From Lonicera japonica (taxonomy: Eukaryota > Streptophyta > Magnoliopsida > Dipsacales > Caprifoliaceae), in the NCBI GenBank assembly GCA_021464415.1, contig JAKCWG010000843.1, positions 62,001 through 126,000 of the forward strand: DNA of 64,000 nt, written 5' to 3'. The position numbers and the translations under genes are program-made. Shown one piece after another: positions 54,420-64,000 of this stretch. Position 1 is the first letter of the stretch; every line of letters starts with the position of its first letter. The notes under the pieces were generated by a model. It saw only the letters and a program-made list of their open reading frames with translations. It was not told the origin of the DNA and searched no databases.

Positions 54420-55030
54420 TTGTCTCTCCCTCTATATATATATATACATTGTAATACAAAAGTAAAAAAAAAAAATATGGTATATTTTGGGTCGAAATTG
54501 TTTTCTCGTAAACAAACCAAGTTTATTCCTTGCTCTGTCACCCTTTTTAAGATTTCTTTATTTCCCTTTGTAATAAAATTAAAAATCATGCCAACAAATT
54601 GTGTCCCACTAATTAGGTATTCTTGGTCTGCAGAAAAATAGAATTTTACTTAATGGAACTCCAATCCTCTAGTGTATTTGTTATTTACCATTCTTTTATT
54701 CTTGAGGTGGTATCGCCGGTGGTTGAGCTCAAGTGGAGATAGGGGAGAGACCATATAGGGGATTTAAGGCTGTGATTTGGGTGACATATATTGCGAGTGA
54801 ATGAAAAAGGAGATTGAGTTTAGAGAGAAGGAGGTCGCCGGGGAAGGGGTTGTTGGAGAGATGGACCATTGGCGTTAAAGTTCACCGGAGGTAAGAGAGA
54901 GAGAGAGAGAGAGAAAAGGGGATGGAATGCATAGTGATAGAGAGACAAGGCATGATAGTGTTTTTTTTTTTTTTTGTGATAATCCACGCTCTCGATATAA
55001 ATCATTGTGTTGTAGGTAAAGGGGAAAGTG
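54420..55030. other. Intergenic region with GA repeat
   Basis: TA run at 54432-54446; (GA)n at 54896-54914; a GC-richer stretch at 54700-54895 ending TTCACCGGAGGTAAGAG, which could be an exon end and donor but lacks support. Confidence 0.35.
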
Positions 55031-55039
55031 TGTCATTTA

Positions 55040-55260
55040 CCCTTGCATACTAGATGCAGGAGGTTCGTTTTCGGAGTCGCTAATTTGTTTTACGATAAAA
55101 CAAGTAAGAAGTTTGTGCAAAGAGAAAACCTATAGATAAGCGATCTCTTAACACGTTTTGTCTGCAAAATTAGGATTCTAGGGTTAATGAACTAAGTTAC
55201 ATATTAGGGAGGTGTTAGGCACCCGCTCCACCCTTTCGGTCTCTAAATGAATTATGCATT
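55040..55260. mobile_element. Possible LTR-retrotransposon remnant
   Basis: TTTTCGGAGTCGCTAATTTG followed by GGGAGGTGTTAGGCACCC resembles a motif pair common in leaders/LTRs of plant gypsy elements. No LTR ends, primer site or coding are seen; tentative. Confidence 0.3.
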
Positions 55261-55880
55261 TTATTCTATTTAGTAACTTGCATGATTTTATCGTTGTTTT
55301 ATTGCTTTCTAAATAAAAGGTTTCCTTCAAACCTCTAAAAACAGGAACCGGGAATAGGATGGAAACCGTTTATCCCCAAATTGTGCTGAATTGTTGATCT
55401 ATCAAACTTACCTCTTAGTGTGAAAATATGAGAAAATTAAATACTTTGGAAAATATCTTGATGCCTTGAAGTAGCTTTCTAGATAAAGCAATGTCAAGGA
55501 ATGATTTGCTGCCTCGTAAAAAAATGATCAAAAAATTTGGGACTTTCGGGAATTAATTTCTTTTGGAATTTCCTTTATATCAGCTCAATATTCATTCATA
55601 TAGTAGAAAATACTAATCTTGTGTTTCTACATAAAAGAATAGCCTGAAGTTTAACGAAATAGGATTAGTATTTTCCAAATATACCTTTAGTTTTGAAAAC
55701 AATTTATCTTAGAACTTGAAAGGATAAATTTTGAAAGCGATTAACAAGTAATACAACTATTTAGGCGAGGAGTTTAAAAGTGTACCTTTTATGTAGAGAA
55801 ACTATACAAGAAAACCAGCCGGATTCTTCTAGACATCAATTTCCCTCTTTCTTCTACCGAAGGATTGCTAGAAATGAACT

Positions 55881-56225
55881 AAGGTGATGCTTGGTAAATG
55901 TTTTGAATTGAGTTTTTAAATTGAGTTTTTAAAATATAGTGTTTGGTAGAATTTGAAAGTGTGTTGAAAATTGAATTTGGTTCAACCAACTAAAAAATCT
56001 CATAAAAAAATTTCAAAAAATAGTTGCAATGAATCTTATTTTATAAATCTCGACGAGTATGTTTTAAATATATATTTTTTATTTAATTTTAATTTTTAAA
56101 TTTAAAATTATAATATTTAAAAAAAAAAATTAGAGAGAGAAAATAAAATAAAATAAATTTTGAGAAATATCAAAATAAATTTAATTTTGAATTGAATTTT
56201 ATTTTTAAAATTTAAAAAAAAAAAA
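55881..56225. repeat. Large inverted repeat, left arm
   Basis: AGGTGATGCTTGGTAAATG onward is repeated inverted at 56503-56822 (complement starts GGGTGATATTTGGTAAATA). Shared blocks: ATTTTGAATTGAGTTTTTAA, AGTTTGGTAGAATTTG-AAGTGTGTTGAAAA, CCAACTAAAAAATCTCATAAA. Confidence 0.8.
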
Positions 56226-56502
56226 AAAACATGCAAAAATTCACAAACGATTATTTTCGGTTCTCTCTAAATTATCCTCACTAAAATTGCCTTCAAATTT
56301 GCAAGCCACGTGTAAAGCTAAAAGCCTCAACCTTGCACAACCAGAAATAGGAACATGTCGCTTGACACGTGGCTCCTTAGGCTACGCGACAAGTTCCTCA
56401 TCATGTGAGAAATATCAACAGACGATAGCTTAATCAGGACACGTGGCATTATCTAGAACTAGGCAACAAGTTTATGAACTTATGGTATGAGAAAATTTCG
56501 GC
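56226..56502. other. Spacer of the inverted repeat, with three ACGTG boxes
   Basis: ~280 bp, less AT-rich than the arms. CCACGTGTAAAG (about 56308), GACACGTGGCTCC (about 56357) and GACACGTGGCATT (about 56441) contain the G-box/ABRE core CACGTG. No coding. Confidence 0.6.
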
Positions 56503-56822
56503 TTGTTTGGTATGTGGTTTTTTTTTTATTTTTAAATTTTAAAAATTTAATTTAATTTTTTTTAAAATATTATAATTTAAAATTTAAAATTTAAAATTAA
56601 ATAAAAAATATATATTTAAAATATATTTATCGAGATTTATAAAATAAGATTCATTGTGCCTATTTTTTAAAAAAAATTTATGAGATTTTTTAGTTGGTCG
56701 AAATAAATTCAAACAAAAACTAAATTCACTTTTCAACACACTTCCAAATTCTACCAAACTCTATATTTTAAAAACTCAACTTAAAAACTCAATTCAAAAT
56801 ATTTACCAAATATCACCCTTGT
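56503..56822. repeat. Large inverted repeat, right arm
   Basis: Inverse of 55881-56225. Its own inner end (CTTGTTTGGTATGTGG) resembles its outer end, so this arm may be a complete MITE and the pair two insertions. Confidence 0.8.
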
Positions 56823-57807
56823 GTTCACAATGCACGATACAAGTTCAAATGAACTTGTCGTCTAGGAAAAGCCTTAGGCAACGAATTCCTCAAACTTGTC
56901 ACGTGAGAACTAGGCCACTCCAGATTGGGCCATACTCCTTTGTATTGGGCTTTAAAATGAATAGGCAGCCCTTTGGGATACTAAAAAAAATAAAATAATT
57001 CTATTTTTGGGCTCTCGAATCCCAAAAATGTAAGCTCTATTTATATATAACAGCCATAGGAAACAGGCCACTCTTGTTATTATTAGTTGTAGAAACATAA
57101 AAGAGGGACAGAGTTTTTGAGCAAGAAAGGATTGCTTCACAAATGTTTTTTCAAAAAATACTATAGAAAAAAAAGGGAAATAATTAAAAACACTAATCTT
57201 TCTTTTCCTTCTCTTTTTCTTCTTAAACCCCGCACGGGAGAAAGAGATTGTTCACTTTCTAACTTGGCTCAGTGTTCCAAACACTGATTAATTATTTTTT
57301 AACTTAGTTTGAGATCACTGATTTCATTTCTCATATTTTCCATTCGGCCCCTGACGTCAATAAATTGATGTGTATATCTGTCCCTCATTTCTTCTACATG
57401 GGATCGTAGGGTGCCAACTCCGGATATCAACTAAGCCACTAGCATTGCGAGCAATTCTATTCTATTCCTTACATTATGCTATTACGCCAACATCATAAGA
57501 CAAATACTGATATATTATTTACTCATTTTGAGTTATAGTTACTCTATTTTCCCAATCAAAAAACAAACAAACGCTCCAAGATAAATTGTTTAAATTTTAA
57601 TGCAATTAAACATCAGTAAACATAGGCAACGTAAAACTTCGGGTTTTGAAAAGAAATCCCATGGAAACACACTCTTGAGCCTTATAAGTGAGTATAGAAT
57701 ACTTTACAAATGTCTTAGGCATAGAATTATCAACAATATTTGATGAGTTAAAAATAAAAATAAAAAACATCTACATATATCCGCAACTCGTAATAACAGT
57801 AGATACC
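56823..57807. other. Intergenic region
   Basis: No gene or element recognised. Confidence 0.35.
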
Positions 57808-58050
57808 AATGGGCTCTAGCTCAGATGATATGATTGTCCACTCTCCACAGGAGTGGGTAGGGTTTGATCCTCGTCAGCGATACTTTGACGTGATAGGGAT
57901 CAATCCAGAGTGAAAGCGAGTCTTCGAAGAAGAGCGGGTTGGGTGATTCTTAGGAGACTCTGTAAAGGGAGGTTTAATTTACTTAATTGTGGGGAAACTT
58001 CTGTAAAATGTAATATGACTCTCAATACTAACAAACTCTTTTAATCCACT
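57808..58050 (+). mobile_element. tRNA-derived SINE
   Basis: A-box-like GGCTCTAGCTCAGATGATAT, then B-box-like GGGTTTGATCCTCG about 40 bp later, and a ~240-bp body ending in CTCTTTTAATC, i.e. a T-rich 3' end. It abuts the LTR at 58053. No TSD was found, perhaps because the LTR insertion or a deletion removed it. Confidence 0.6.
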
Positions 58051-58052
58051 CT

Positions 58053-59895
58053 TGATAAACGCTTAATATTGTCATTCATACGCTCATTTTCGGAGTTGTT
58101 TAACGCGTTTATTTTTCTAAAACTACTCGGTTTGCCAACTTATTTCGCGATTAGTCTCGTAGCACTTTTGTATTTAACAATTCTTGGAAAGTCACATTTT
58201 GTGTTTATTTTGATATCTTTAGATTTCAAGAAATATTGTATTTAATACAATAGTGGAATTTTTCATGGACAAAAAGAATCCAAGAAAGTGAAAGTCTCCA
58301 TGTGATTAAAGAGCATCCAATAAAGTGGAAGTCTCCATGTTCATGTGATTAAAGAAAGAAAGTGAAATTGTCCATGTGATTAAAGAGCATCCAAGAAAGT
58401 GGAAGTCTCCATGTCCATGTGTTTAAAGACCATGAAAGTCGATTGTCATGGCTTGGCGGGGATAAAGAGCCACCAACTACTACTTTTAGCCTTTTTTTGG
58501 GACTTTTGTACCTAAGATATTTTCCCTTGCATTTTATATGGCATCCAAAGTACAACTCTCTATTTTAGTCTTCATTATGTTGGAGAGGAGTCCTTTTATT
58601 TTACTTCTCATTTCTCAATTTACAGAGAGCTTGTAATAGTTTTTATCTTTAGAGAGAGAAATGGAGTTCACTTTTATAATTCTTGTCTCTACATTTATTA
58701 TGGAGTAAATTTCGTTGCCAAGGTTAAAAGATAAAATTTGCAATGCATTATTTTTGGTGATTATTAACTCAATTCCATTCCTTTGTTAGTATTGTTAAAT
58801 ACTTTTTGAATCCTTCATCTTCTCCATTTTTTCAACCATTCATAAGCTATTAAGATAATTTTCATATGATGATTTGACTTTGTATGCTTTGTATACATAG
58901 ATCTCAAGCATTAATGAGGAAACGATACACTTGTATGGTTCTAGAAAGCTTGCCTATTCTCCCTCCCCCATTCCTTCTTTGAATGATACTTTTCATTGCC
59001 GAGCATGATTAGTCTTTGAATATTCATAGAAACACCATAAATTTGAGATTTTAATCTTTAAATACTTTAATGATACGTTGAGTGCTTTCTACAATTTATG
59101 TGATTTTAAGACTCATCATCTTCTTAGTTAAAGTGTTGCCAAAGAGGATCTTTTAAATTTATGACATAAACAACTTCATTAATCATTTTAAGGATTTAAT
59201 TTGTATTTATCAAATAAGTCTATATAGCACAGTTTGACCTCCACCTAGACCTCCCAATCTTAGACAAATGAAATGTTATGATTTATCGAGCTAAACTCCT
59301 TGTAGTTGGCCATTTTCATAATTAAGTTATTTGCCTAGGGGAAACTAACAATGAGTTCTTTAATGCCTAGTTTAAATTTATGCCTTTTCTTTTTGTGTAT
59401 TTTAAGTTTGAATCTTGGTTGATATTATATGGGAATGGGTTGCACTTGCTTCACACCCTTTGTCACAAGATAAAAATGAGAGATACACTTGTGTTGATAT
59501 TTGCTTACACCCTTTCTTTATATGGCATTTATATGAGAATGGGTTGCTTTTGCTCCACACCCTTTTGCTTAGAAATGAGTAAAATATTCAACACTTAGGA
59601 ATTGCATTGAGAACTTTGAATGAGATTGATTTTACTTAACTTTGCAAAACAAATGAATTCTATAATACCTTAGCCTTTTCTCATCTATTGTTACATCATT
59701 TTAATTTTTATTGCAAGAATTTAAAATCAATCATTAAAATAAACCAATTAAATTCTCTTAACAAAACCTTGGACTCGTAATCACCACATCGTCTTTCTGA
59801 CTATCCTTGTGGTTCGACAGTTGAACTTACCAAGTATTATAACTTGACAACCTTCACTTTAGTACCTAAGCACGGAAGTATTTTCGGCGCGTCAA
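58053..59895 (+). mobile_element. Second copy of the 1.8-kb LTR (5' LTR remnant)
   Basis: 1843 bp, same ends (TGATAAACGC...GGCGCGTCA) and sequence as the solo LTR at 27730-29514, opposite orientation. Flanking 5-mers differ (ACTCT and AGTTT), so it is not a simple solo LTR. The next bases AGTTTTTGG match the junction after the 5' LTR in Athila/Tat elements (AGTTTTTGGCGCCG), suggesting a 5' LTR whose internal region is lost. The small frame at 59380-59598, present in both copies, is not a gene. Confidence 0.8.
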
Positions 59896-59904
59896 GTTTT
59901 TGGT

Positions 59905-60110
59905 TGGTATCCCATGTTGCCGCCATGTGTTTTCTAGCGGTTTCTAGGTGCAGCCAGTGTTTATATGGCAATATTTTGATGTGGCTGAGTGTTTTTTGGT
60001 AGTTTTGTGGTTCAGTCAAGTGTTTTCCGGCATCCTAAATTGCTGCCGAGTGTTCTTCCGGCTGTCCTTTGCTGCAGGTGAATGCTCTTCCGGCAGTGTT
60101 ATATTAGCCA
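59905..60110 (+). repeat. Degenerate short repeats (GCCGAGTGTTCTTCCGGC type)
   Basis: Five or so imperfect units of 35-45 bp (AGTGTTTTCCGGCA, GAGTGTTCTTCCGGCTG, AATGCTCTTCCGGCAG) directly after the LTR remnant; possibly decayed internal sequence of that element. Confidence 0.5.
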
Positions 60111-60139
60111 TATTGTTACCTTTGAAACTAATTGGCCAC

Positions 60140-60425
60140 TTGAAATTCATTATTATTTACTTATACTTGTTACGTGTTAGTTGTTATTTGGTTATGATTT
60201 ATGTACCCATATTGATTTAGATATAAACACTTAATTTTAATTAGCCTTATATAAAATCCAAATAAGAAGAGAGTTAATTAATTATTATTTAGTTATACAC
60301 TTATACTTTTACTTCTTAGTGTTGTTTGGTTATGATTTGTGTAGTCATATAGATTTAGACCTAAACCCCTAATTTTAATTAGCCCTAAAATCTAAATTGA
60401 AGAGAGTTAATTAATTATTGTTTGT
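60140..60425 (+). repeat. ~150-bp tandem duplication
   Basis: Two units share GTTATTTGGTTATGATTT, ATATTGATTTAGATATAAAC/ATATAGATTTAGACCTAAAC, TTTTAATTAGCC and GAAGAGAGTTAATTAATTATT. Confidence 0.75.
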
Positions 60426-60622
60426 ATTCGATTTGAAAACTATTAAGGGACAAATTTTTAATAAACAGAAAAATAGTTGATGAACAAACTTGATAAACAG
60501 TGTTAATGGATCGATTATTTGGACATTATGTTTGTGTTAAATTTTTATGATTTTAAAATTATGTTTTTGTGAGTTTTAAATTTTGACCCCCTTAATTGAA
60601 TTCTTAACTCCGCCATTGGACG

Positions 60623-60650
60623 CACATATATATATATATATATATATATT
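60623..60650. repeat. (TA)n microsatellite
   Basis: About 27 bases of TA. It follows CTCCGCCATTGGACG, which resembles the end of a hAT MITE. Confidence 0.8.
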
Positions 60651-60699
60651 TATAGAGAGAGGATCCTTATGGTTTCGTCAATCCTACTTTCTTTAGCAA

Positions 60700-61190
60700 C
60701 TAAGGATGTGAGCTGAGAACTTTCAACCCGAGAAAATTTTCAAGTTGGGATCATCTCAACGCATTTCACATTGTGAGAGTTTTTGCCCACCAAACCATCT
60801 AAACCTTGTAGCTCATTTTCCTTGATGCTAAAAACATTGGGGTTGTTTTGAATTACAATTTAATTCCTTGGAAAACGCCCAAGAATCAATATTTCTTTTC
60901 TCCTTTTGTTGTATTTCTTGCATAAATATTCCAAGGAATTAATTTCCGATTCCATGTTATAACTTATTTTAGAGTAATTTATTTCCCTTTTATTTCTCTA
61001 AACCAATTTAAGATTCTTTTCTTTTATCACTTCCACTACATTACGTAGCTTGGAAGATGATTCCTTTGAAACTTAACGCAATAAAACACTTCTTTGGTAG
61101 TGTTTGTAGGTGTCAGGTCAGTGCACGTGCAACAAGTCTTCGGTATAGCGTTCACTCTGCACCTAAAAATGGCACATTTGACGAGTTAAA
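60700..61190 (-). pseudogene. Copy 6: fragment of the heptad gene family
   Basis: Diverged similarity to copy 1: the MITE-containing intron block (60825-61100) and, at 61100-61165, a stretch matching 2993-3060 (complement CCGAAGACTTGTT-CA-GTGCA-TGAC-TGA-ACCTAC-AACACTA). No start exon or heptad exon nearby. The conserved stretch may be an exon not identified in copy 1. Confidence 0.45.
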
Positions 61191-61507
61191 TATATCTATA
61201 TATGTAAGTACAAATAATCATATGTAATTTTCCCTTTTTTGTATGGACAAAAATGCCCATCTTACTTTTACTTCTTTTTTTTCAACCTAAGATAAGATTG
61301 ACATAGATTGAATTCTTTAACTTATAAGAGTCCATGTTGGAATCAATATTTATACTAATAGAGTCCAATCGAGATTGGTCTTCATGTTCTGGAATTTATA
61401 ATATAACATAATTATCTGTTATTTTCCCCATTTTCTTTATATAACAATTATACCTTTTAAAATACAAAATTTAGAACATTTAAAATTTACAAATTTCTTT
61501 TTACGTT

Positions 61508-61690
61508 CACTACAAGAAATTTGATCATTTAAGTCTCTTAAAAGGTGACTTAAATAATCACATAAGTCACTTTCAAGTTTGTCTCCGAGTGACTTAATAG
61601 GCAGTGTCATAAAAAGTTCATAAAAGTGACTTAAAAAAGTCAAATGTTAATGACATAACACCGACTTAAAAGTGACTTAACACTAATAAA
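61508..61690 (+). mobile_element. CACTA (En/Spm) transposon terminus
   Basis: Starts CACTACAAGAAAT, the canonical plant CACTA end, followed within 180 bp by about seven AAGTGACTTA/TAAGTCAC subterminal motifs in both orientations. The opposite end is not found in the window, so this is a solo terminus or the other end lies beyond. Confidence 0.65.
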
Positions 61691-63240
61691 AATATATAAT
61701 TTTTACACCTGCTCGTAATATACCTAGCTACCGCACAATTTCATCGATCAATCATTTCTTAACAAAGCAATGCATTTTTTAGCTAAAGTCTTACCATTCA
61801 AAGATCCAAACCAATACAACCAATCAACAATGTTTAAAACAACTCAATATATTAATGGGAAATTGGTTATTGAATTTTTACACAAGATCTAATGCTACCG
61901 ATGAATTACTCAAATCATGACTATCATTGTATACTCAAATCATGTCCTTAATTTGTCACCCATGAATTACCGATTTAAAAGGTTTGGCAAAACATCATTC
62001 TGGTAAATACTGAAATAGTAACCATGTGTATAACACGTGCTTAAAAACTAGTTCTCAATATATATCTATCTACATATATTCTACTATCTAAACAAGCAAA
62101 CAAGTTCCAGCCGACTATTGATGCACTAAAAGGGAGGTATCCTTTCTGTCAAACAGCTCCACTGCGTATTTGAATGGCTCTGCCAAAAAAAAAAAAAAAA
62201 CATATATTAACTAATTTTCTTAAGAGTTTTTCCTTAATTTCGACTATGTGTATTTGAATGGCAAAACAAACGTTTGTTTCATCAATTATGCTATTGTGTT
62301 CTAGGATATCTTTTAAATAATACTATAATGCCATAGGACTTTTGTTTTAAAAAAGAAAAATATTATGTAACATAGCTTTAGCATTTTCTTACTTACAGAT
62401 ACAAAACAAATATTTGAGTAGGACTTTCACTTGGTTATCGAAGATTATCATGTATTTATATTATCCTCCGTAGTACATTGAAATCGTATATATTTTTAAC
62501 GCCAAATAGTTATGGGGTGGATTTGAAATTGTCTCCTAAAGTGGTCAACTGGATATGTAAATTGAAGGCAATTAAGCTACATAAGCCCACACTCCTCATG
62601 TGTTATATATATATTGGTATTCTGGTGATATTATTCAAGAATAGTTCAGTTTGTTGGTGAGTAACAATGCGAAGGTAAATACTCTTATACCATTTTATTT
62701 GAGAAACAGACACCATCAGCAACCTTAAAGCACCCCGGTGAGGCGGCATAATTATTTCAAGGAAATTATGTGATACACAAAAAAAGGTGCCCAATTCTTT
62801 ACTATAATCTTTTTAATTATCAAATTATTTTAATATATATGGCCTTATTTGTAAGAGAAACAAATTGCATCCATCTCAACAGACTGTGTTTATGTTCGTA
62901 ATAACATAAATTCTTGTTTCAATTCACGTTTAGTAAAATCCACCCAATAGGATGTTGATACTATGAACCCATATCGAGAAACTATTCATCCCATCATAGT
63001 AATGTGTGTATGCTTGTAAGTAACATTAATTTTGTTAGAATATTCTAATAATATCGTATAATAGACCTTTGAGAGATTTGTCGATAATTAACTCCTCTCA
63101 AATCCCTTGATTATTGTAAAGTGATTTACGATTTTTTATATTTCCTTTTTTGTATCATTGCTCAGCCTTATATTTTCATTCATTCAAATATATAAATCAT
63201 TCTTCTCTCATCTCTCTATCTCAATTTTATCTATTTTATA
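61691..63240. other. Intergenic region
   Basis: AT-rich, a poly-A tract at 62187-62204, no gene recognised. Confidence 0.35.
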
Positions 63241-63264
63241 TTGGTTAACATCGTCATTCATTAC

Positions 63265-64000
63265 CAATTCTTGATGACACTATCACAATACTTCACTTTG
63301 AAGAGACAAGGCTTGGTGCAAACCCTCATTCCAACGAAGTCCTTGCCTTCACTCATTTAAAGTCCAAGAAGTCATCAGATGAGTGCACATATTACCATGA
63401 AACTACTCATACATTACTTTACTATCCCAAAAAGGTATGCAAATACTATCACATGTGTGGTCCAAAACATTGGGGCTCTGATTGTTACAAGAATCCCGCC
63501 AAAAAGACAAATATCAAATTTGTCGCTGCTGTTGCTGTTACTCAATGGCCACCAATCCACCTCTATCTAACATTAATAATGATCTTGCAAACATGCTAAA
63601 ACAGCTTTATCTTGTCCATTCAAAGCATTATCTACAATTCCAAATAACTTTTGGTATTTTAATTATGGCTATTGCAACCACAAGACTTATAATTTCTCGG
63701 TCTTTCTCTCTAAAAACTCTACCATACACAAATTTCTAATTAAAACTATTGATAGGTCTCAGTTACATGTCACCTACATCAGACCTGCACCCAAATCTAA
63801 TTTATCTCTTCCATCTACTTTTCATAGACCTAAATTGACTATTAATCTTATATATGTTGGTCAACTATGTGATCTTGGCCCGAATGCTACATTTTCCTCT
63901 TTCTAGTTGTCATATACAAGATCCACGGATAAGGCAGGTTATTGGGATAGGCTGTAAAGTTGGTCGCATATTCGAGCTTGTCCACCTTCTTACACCACCA
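63265..64000 (+). pseudogene. Decayed copia gag-protease/pre-integrase fragment
   Basis: A gag end with a zinc-knuckle-like C-x5-C-x4-H-x4-C pattern (C-K-Y-Y-H-M-C-G-P-K-H-W-G-S-D-C at about 63437-63485) and, after many stops, Y-V-G-Q-L-C-D-L-G-P-N-A-T-F-S-S (about 63855-63905) and I-Q-D-P / I-G-I-G / V-G-R-I-F-E-L-V-H-L (about 63915-63985), typical of the region between protease and integrase in plant copia elements. The protease active site itself is not recognisable. Continues beyond the right edge. Confidence 0.7.

Noticed and set aside
63379..63570. Independent small gene
   Set aside because: Part of the decayed copia gag-pol fragment.
1..64000. CRISPR arrays, operons, ribosome binding sites or bacterial systems
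   Set aside because: None; the spliced genes and retroelements show plant nuclear DNA.
1..64000. Authentic tRNA genes
   Set aside because: The tRNA-like boxes found are in SINE heads with TSDs or tails; no complete cloverleaf was recognised by eye.

Overview
The window is nuclear DNA from a flowering plant, most likely a eudicot. It is AT-rich, has spliced genes with GT-AG introns, and is crowded with plant-type transposable elements: Ty1/copia, a Ty3/gypsy chromovirus, a Cassandra TRIM carrying 5S rRNA-derived sequence, tRNA-derived SINEs, hAT, Mutator, Tourist-like and CACTA elements. No bacterial, organellar or rRNA gene cluster is present, and the species cannot be named from sequence alone.

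The host-gene content is one unrecognised multicopy family of heptad-repeat (coiled-coil) proteins. Copy 1 (minus strand, 1-4830) starts with a two-codon exon (ATG GCA), followed by symmetric phase-0 exons, and runs off the left edge. Copy 4 (plus, 14716-17435) ends in a large exon built from a 21-bp minisatellite that encodes a D-L-K-A-E-V-R-like heptad. Copy 5 (plus, about 26.0-38.9 kb) is its segmental duplicate with a shorter array, a lost start codon and many insertions. Copies 2, 3 and 6 (18.2-19.2, 20.5-21.3 and 60.7-61.2 kb) are 5' or internal fragments. Copies 4 and 5 both end in Cys-Cys-Phe-Leu, a possible prenylation signal. The function is unknown.

Layout: 0-5 kb, gene copy 1 with MITEs in its introns; 6.1-8.7 kb, a decayed hAT transposase with an insertion; 8.8-11.0 kb, two head-to-tail copies of a TIR element; 12.4-13.2 kb, a Mutator-like element with GC-richer cargo; 13.25-18 kb, segmental unit A with gene copy 4; 18-21.3 kb, gene fragments with two Tourist-like MITEs; 22.2-23.0 kb, a hAT element; 24.2-38.9 kb, segmental unit B with gene copy 5, opened by SINEs, a 9.3-kb copia element and a hAT element. 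The copia element contains a Cassandra element and a 1.8-kb solo LTR. At 39.7-50.4 kb a degenerate AT-rich tandem array is split by a 7.4-kb gypsy chromovirus that has a 1338-bp internal duplication. At 51-62 kb lie tandem and inverted repeats, hairpin MITEs, a SINE, a second copy of the 1.8-kb LTR and a CACTA end. At 63.2-64 kb is a decayed copia gag-pol fragment running off the right edge.

The strongest calls rest on exact target-site duplications (TSDs) and, for several insertions, on an empty site visible in a paralogous copy inside the same window. All retroelement coding regions carry stops or frameshifts, so none looks autonomous.
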